A model generated the notes under the pieces. The model saw nothing but the letters and a program-made list of their open reading frames with translations, was not told the DNA's origin and made no database searches. Shown piece after piece: positions 60,393 to 64,000 of a stretch of DNA of 64,000 nt; positions within the stretch are counted from its first letter, which is position 1, and each line of letters begins with the position of its first letter. The position numbers and the translations under genes are program-made. The stretch lies in the NCBI GenBank assembly GCA_964510065.1, contig CAZEAC010000007.1, forward strand, positions 25,492 through 89,491. The letters run 5' to 3'. The DNA is from CAZEAC01 sp964510065 (lineage in GTDB: Bacteria; Bdellovibrionota_C; UBA2361; CAIXSY01).

Positions 60393-60998
60393 TTAGCCCT
60401 TAAGCTTAGACAATTCGTAGCGCGGTTCGGTGCCCTGGACTATTCGGGTGAGATTTTCACGATGGCGATACACAATAATGACACCGACAACTGCCAACGC
60501 GAGCGCCTTCCAATCCTCGTATTGCAGAAGCATCGCGAATATTGGTGTGCTTAAGGCCGCAACGACGCTGGCAAGCGAGACCGTGCGGCGCCAGACGAAA
60601 ACCATAGCGAAAAGCAGCACTGAGCCCAGTCCGACCCAAGGCGCAAGGCTTAACGCTACGGCGGCTCCGGTCGCAACTCCTTTCCCTCCGCGAAGCTTTC
60701 CGGGAATTGAAAAACAATGGCCGGCAACAAGCGCAACCGCTGCAGCACCAGGGAACCAGTCGATTCGTGCAATTGCGTAGGCGATAGTCACTCCGATAAT
60801 TCCTTTGGCGATGTCTCCGCAAAGGACCACTATACCGGCTTTCTTGCCCAGCACCCGTCCAATGTTAGTAGCTCCGACATTTCCGCTGCCGTGCTCAGCA
60901 ATATTCACGCCGGCTCTTTTTGCGATAAGGTAGCCCGTAGGAAACGCGCCAATAAGGTAAAAAGGTATGAGCGCGAATAACGTAAACAGGAAGTCCAT
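60393..60998 (-). CDS. plsY: Glycerol-3-phosphate acyltransferase PlsY
   Basis: PlsY transfers an acyl group from acyl-phosphate to glycerol-3-phosphate, the first step of phospholipid synthesis. The 201-residue membrane protein has the motifs GSGNVGATNIGRVLGKK, GHCFSIPGKLRGGKGVAT and IVYRHRENL, which form the active-site loops. It lies downstream of rpe with a six-base gap. Confidence 0.95.
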   Translation of the reverse strand: MDFLFTLFALIPFYLIGAFPTGYLIAKRAGVNIAEHGSGNVGATNIGRVLGKKAGIVVLCGDIAKGIIGVTIAYAIARIDWFPGAAAVALVAGHCFSIPGKLRGGKGVATGAAVALSLAPWVGLGSVLLFAMVFVWRRTVSLASVVAALSTPIFAMLLQYEDWKALALAVVGVIIVYRHRENLTRIVQGTEPRYELSKLKG

Positions 60999-61004
60999 AA
61001 TCTG

Positions 61005-61670
61005 TTATGTGCCGGCCCGAAGCGCTGCAATTGCTTTTTCGCGATCTTTCGCCTTAAACACCGAAGATCCTGCGACAAGGACATCCGCTCCCGCCTCAAC
61101 GCAGATTTTTCCTGTTTGTGGGGTAATGCCGCCATCCACTTCGACATGCACGCAAACATTTTGGCGAATAATCTCGGCGCGTACTTCGCGAATCTTCGGC
61201 ACGCAACTTTCGATAAACGGCTGACCACCCCATCCGGGATTTACCGTCATTACTAGCACAAGGTCACAGACCTTGAGCGTATCGAAAACAAATTTTACCG
61301 GTGTGCCAGGATTAACTGCAACACCAGCTTTCATCTTCAGATCCTGAATCTGTCCGAGAGTTCTATGGAGATGCGGACAAGCCTCTTGATGTACGATGAT
61401 TCGATCTGCGCCGGCTGCTTTGAATGCTTCAAGGTGCCGTTCAGGCTCGCGAATCATTAGATGCACATCCAGAAGTTTATCGGAAGCTTTGCGTGCGACG
61501 CTCACAATATTGTCACCAAAGGTTATTGGCGGGACAAAGCTGCCGTCCATAACGTCGATATGAATCCAATCCGCGCCTTTTGCTGAAACCTCTTCGATCT
61601 CTTTACGGAATGAACCGTGATCGCAGGCGAGGATCGATGGAGCAACTATAATTTTCGCGGCACAAGCCAT
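61005..61670 (-). CDS. rpe: Ribulose-phosphate 3-epimerase
   Basis: Rpe interconverts ribulose-5-phosphate and xylulose-5-phosphate in the pentose phosphate pathway. The 221-residue TIM barrel has the signatures IVAPSILACD, WIHIDVMDGSFVPPITFG, DVHLMIREPE, VMTVNPGWGGQPF and EVDGGITPQT, containing the metal and substrate ligands. Between fmt and plsY on the same strand. Confidence 0.95.
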   Translation of the reverse strand: MACAAKIIVAPSILACDHGSFRKEIEEVSAKGADWIHIDVMDGSFVPPITFGDNIVSVARKASDKLLDVHLMIREPERHLEAFKAAGADRIIVHQEACPHLHRTLGQIQDLKMKAGVAVNPGTPVKFVFDTLKVCDLVLVMTVNPGWGGQPFIESCVPKIREVRAEIIRQNVCVHVEVDGGITPQTGKICVEAGADVLVAGSSVFKAKDREKAIAALRAGT

Positions 61671-61685
61671 ACAACTCCAGTATAG

Positions 61686-62648
61686 TTACCTTCCGAGCTT
61701 CTGACCAGCAACAAAGGAAGCGCCCTTGAGAAACTCGAGAATCTCCATCCTACGCTTGCCTTCGAGCTGTACTTCGAGAAGCGCGATTTCACCGTCGGTG
61801 CATGATGCAAAGAGCTGATTGTTCTCGAGTCGAATGGTGCCTGGAGGACTCGAAGCGCGTAGCTCCTTCGCGGGAAACGCCTTAAATATCTTAAAGCGCT
61901 TCCCATCAAGAAAAGTGAACGCGCCTGGCGATGGCGAAAATGCGTGAACTTGCCTCACGATTGCTTTGGTGCCATTGCTCCAGGAGATTTCAGCCTCTTC
62001 GTTGGTAATTTTATGCGCGTAAGTAACGCCGTCATTGCTTTGCGCCCGTGCCGTAAGAGACCCCGAGGCGATCGCAGCAAGATTTTTTTTTAGTAGCGCG
62101 GCACCGATTCGCGACAGTGTATCATGAAGTGAAGCGAAATTGTCCTGTTCCGAAATCGCGACGCGCTCGGAAACATAGACTGGGCCGGTGTCGAGGCCGG
62201 CTTCCATGCGCATGAGGCACACACCCGTTTCTGTATCACCTGCTAAAATTGCGCGCTGAATTGGCGCTGCGCCGCGCCAACGTGGAAGGAGTGAAGTGTG
62301 CAGATTTACCGAACCTGCGCGTGGCAGATCGAGAAGCTCGATCGGTAAAATCTGTCCGAAGGCCACGACCACGCCGATATCGAATGGCCCATATGAACGA
62401 AGCTGCTCAATAAACGGTAGGCCTGCTTTCTTGACCGAGATTGGCTGAAGCACTGGAATGTTACTGGCAAGCGCCACGGTCTTTACCGGAGGCGCGCTTA
62501 TCTGCGCGCCCCGGCCCGCCGGTCTATCAGGCTGAGTGACTACTGTCTTTACCGAATATTGATTATCTGCAAGTAACGCTTTCAGGGATTCCGCAGCGAT
62601 CTGTGGTGTTCCCAGAAATAAGACCGATAGCGCAGATTGTGCCGTCAT
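61686..62648 (-). CDS. fmt: Methionyl-tRNA formyltransferase
   Basis: Fmt formylates the initiator Met-tRNA. The 320-residue protein has VLFLGTPQIAAESL at the start, the formyl-folate-binding core LHTSLLPRWRGAAPIQRAIL with its Asn-His-Asp type triad (NLHTS, LDTGP), and the C-terminal tRNA-binding domain. The ATG at 62648 overlaps the def stop (TGATG). Its partner Def removes the formyl group later. Confidence 0.95.
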   Translation of the reverse strand: MTAQSALSVLFLGTPQIAAESLKALLADNQYSVKTVVTQPDRPAGRGAQISAPPVKTVALASNIPVLQPISVKKAGLPFIEQLRSYGPFDIGVVVAFGQILPIELLDLPRAGSVNLHTSLLPRWRGAAPIQRAILAGDTETGVCLMRMEAGLDTGPVYVSERVAISEQDNFASLHDTLSRIGAALLKKNLAAIASGSLTARAQSNDGVTYAHKITNEEAEISWSNGTKAIVRQVHAFSPSPGAFTFLDGKRFKIFKAFPAKELRASSPPGTIRLENNQLFASCTDGEIALLEVQLEGKRRMEILEFLKGASFVAGQKLGR

Positions 62649-63166
62649 CAACGTGCCGCCGGGGGAGAGAACTCAAGCCCTTCCTTTCTTAACCAGCGCT
62701 TAAAAAGTTCGCGTTTAAGTCGGCTCAGGTGATCGACAAAGAGCACACCATGGAGGTGGTCAATTTCGTGCTGGATGCAGATACTCATCAGCGCGTCCGC
62801 TTTGATCTCGAGCTGTTTTCCCTCGAGGTCTTGAAATTGCACGACGATCTCCTTCGCGCGCGAAATGGTGTCTCGATAGCCAGGAATGCTAAGGCACCCT
62901 TCTTCAGAAGGGACCTTCCCAGCTTTGGAAATTATTTTCGGATTTACCAGTGCCAGAAGAGCATCGCCCTCTTCCGAGACATCAACCACGGCGATTAATT
63001 TTGAAATACCGACCTGCGGAGCTGCAAGACCTATGCCACGCTCAATGCGCATGGTCAGTGCCATTTGGTCAACGATGCTTCGAAGCTTAGAGTCAAACGT
63101 GGTGACTTCGGCGCATGGCGCGCGCAAGATTTCGTCCGGATAGGTGCGGATTGCGAATGGATCCAT
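62648..63166 (-). CDS. def: Peptide deformylase
   Basis: Def removes the N-formyl group from new proteins. The 172-residue protein has all three motifs: GIGLAAPQVG (about 44-53), EEGCLSIPG (about 88-96) and QHEIDHLHG (about 131-139); Cys and the two His bind the metal. Cotranscribed with fmt. Confidence 0.96.
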   Translation of the reverse strand: MDPFAIRTYPDEILRAPCAEVTTFDSKLRSIVDQMALTMRIERGIGLAAPQVGISKLIAVVDVSEEGDALLALVNPKIISKAGKVPSEEGCLSIPGYRDTISRAKEIVVQFQDLEGKQLEIKADALMSICIQHEIDHLHGVLFVDHLSRLKRELFKRWLRKEGLEFSPPAAR

Positions 63167-63276
63167 CGTGGATCTTTACTATAGCATACGGCATAAATTC
63201 GGGAAACCTTGAGAGAGTGGCGCGTGCTCTTCTTTTGTCTTTGTCTAGGAGAGGCTGATCATGAGATACTATATCT

Positions 63277-63705
63277 ATGATAGCGCTCTCACTTGCTGAG
63301 GCTCAGCTCTTTCGAATTTTATCCGACATTTTTGGACAGGACAGAGTTGTGCCGCACATGTCGGTAGTCGCCGCGTGCGGTGGCGAGCTTCCGCAAACAG
63401 TAGTCCGGCAGATTCCACAGATCGAGCTTTGGGCGCGCAAGAATAAATGCCTCTTTACCATAGTCGACCAGCACGATGCGCCGAAGCTGGTAGTTGAATT
63501 CTTTTCCGGTTTCGAAGAGGCCGTCGATCCGACCGAAGAAGAGCACCATCGCATGCTTACGCCACTGCTCCCTGCTGCAGGGGTTCATTATGTCACCATA
63601 AGCCAGTCGGAGTTCTCTGAAATCATTGACCCAAATGGTGGACTTGATATCTTTACCCTTTTCCGCGCTAAGATGGGCCTGGAAGATGGGTCTGAGGCAC
63701 TTTAG
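63277..63705 (+). CDS. Hypothetical protein, possibly DUF2726-like nuclease fold
   Basis: The 142-residue product starts at ATG 63277. The middle (LFTIVDQHDAPKLVVEFFSG) followed by MLTPLLPAAGVHYVTISQSEF recalls the DUF2726/PD-(D/E)XK layout, in which an acidic residue pair is followed by an (E)xK strand and later a helix. The usual Lys is not present, so nuclease activity is doubtful. It is divergent from def and has no obvious partner. Confidence 0.5.
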   Translation: MIALSLAEAQLFRILSDIFGQDRVVPHMSVVAACGGELPQTVVRQIPQIELWARKNKCLFTIVDQHDAPKLVVEFFSGFEEAVDPTEEEHHRMLTPLLPAAGVHYVTISQSEFSEIIDPNGGLDIFTLFRAKMGLEDGSEAL

Positions 63706-63747
63706 CCTTAACCGAGGTATCTGCTCATTAAGTGTAGGTAGCTTTTC

Positions 63748-63821
63748 CCCACTCTGTAGACTCTGTGTCTCTGTGGTTTAAATACTTAAAAACCACAGAG
63801 ACACAGAGTCTACAGAGTGGG
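63748..63821. repeat. Dispersed palindromic element, copy 3 (core)
   Basis: A perfect 32-base inverted repeat: 63748-63779 pairs with 63790-63821 across a ten-base spacer. The arm begins CCCACTCTGTAGACTCTG and ends TGTGGTTT. Outer sequences CTCATTAA (63724) and TTAATGAG (63837) extend the symmetry, so the full element is about 63715-63853. It follows the 142-residue gene and could also end its transcript. Confidence 0.85.
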
Positions 63822-63903
63822 CAAGAATACCCGGGTTTAATGAGTAGTTACTAACCAAGCTTTACAATACGTTCTGATGTAGTTCACGATGGTGTAGCTC
63901 GAG

Positions 63904-64000
63904 ATGGCAGTGTTTTCTTCTCCAGTACTTTCATCACAGGGGGTCGATGCCTCCCCAAGTGGCGGTTCTTTTCGCGTACTCGGTCGCGCGGTGCTTTTTT
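63904..64000 (+). CDS. Start of a possible gene cut by the window end
   Basis: An ATG at 63904 opens a 32-codon frame that reaches the window edge without a stop. The frame reads MAVFSSPVLSSQGVDASPSG and continues in frame, rich in Ser. No clear ribosome site precedes it. Too short for a family call. Confidence 0.3.
   Translation, partial: MAVFSSPVLSSQGVDASPSGGSFRVLGRAVLF

Noticed and set aside
1..64000. CRISPR array, rRNA operon or classical insertion sequence
   Set aside because: No regularly spaced repeats, no rRNA-like sequence and no transposase gene were seen. The dispersed palindromes are single copies between genes, not arrays.

Overview
The window looks like a Gram-negative chromosome segment (lipoproteins, outer-membrane barrel and efflux proteins, lspA, peptidoglycan enzymes) carrying one end of an integrative and conjugative element (ICE). 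Secreted proteins with Cys-Gly-Cys-Gly and thrombospondin-3-like calcium motifs, a DUF6502 protein and M11-type and gingipain-like proteases recall lineages formerly grouped in the Deltaproteobacteria. This placement is an inference; there is no rRNA or other phylogenetic marker that I can use decisively.

Positions 1 to about 27,944 are the ICE. A tyrosine recombinase (26650-27723) lies next to the 3' end of a tRNA-Cys gene (27944-28017), the usual geometry for integration into a tRNA. The other end lies beyond position 1. Cargo at the left is a divalent-metal efflux operon: small Cys/His-rich exported protein, czcC, czcB, czcA and a lipoprotein cut by the window edge, with an outer-membrane barrel and small His-rich or membrane proteins upstream. 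The transfer machinery is Trb/P-type: trbC-D-E-J-L-F-G-I run as one tightly overlapping minus-strand operon, followed by ssb and a lipoprotein with a VirB9-tail-like motif. trbB, a TraF-type peptidase and several accessory proteins form a second block at 8.3-11.8 kb. No relaxase or coupling protein is in the window, so they should lie to the left if the element is complete. Between the blocks are an ArdC-like antirestriction gene and a two-gene module pairing an AbiEi-type antitoxin with a DUF5677-like protein instead of the usual AbiEii toxin. A DUF1016 nuclease lies next to the integrase. A short motif (GAATTCCAAC and variants) recurs 45-85 bp upstream of five minus-strand ICE genes and may be a shared operator.

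From about 28 kb the window is chromosomal backbone. It holds a ferredoxin, dacB-mltD (peptidoglycan), an ATP-grasp protein, a DEAD-box-like protein that has lost its ATPase motifs but keeps a DbpA-type RNA-binding domain, a WD40 lipoprotein next to lspA, folB, three related coiled-coil lipoproteins (one OmpA-like), clpX, a VanZ-like protein, a nucleoside phosphorylase, class III fructose-bisphosphatase, an SF2 helicase, several secreted proteases and adhesin-like proteins, and plsY-rpe-fmt-def. Genes at 54.7-60.4 kb form a coupled operon of secreted proteins with an embedded DUF6502 gene.

The backbone, but not the ICE as far as I can see, carries dispersed palindromic elements (28.2, 33.3, 43.7 and 63.8 kb) built around CTCTGTGTCTCTGTGG, some with shared TAATGAGTAGTTAC-like ends, plus a different long inverted repeat at 50.9 kb.

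The best candidates for undescribed biology are the AbiEi/DUF5677 pair, the shared ICE upstream motif, the pseudo-helicase, and the secreted-protein/DUF6502 operon.
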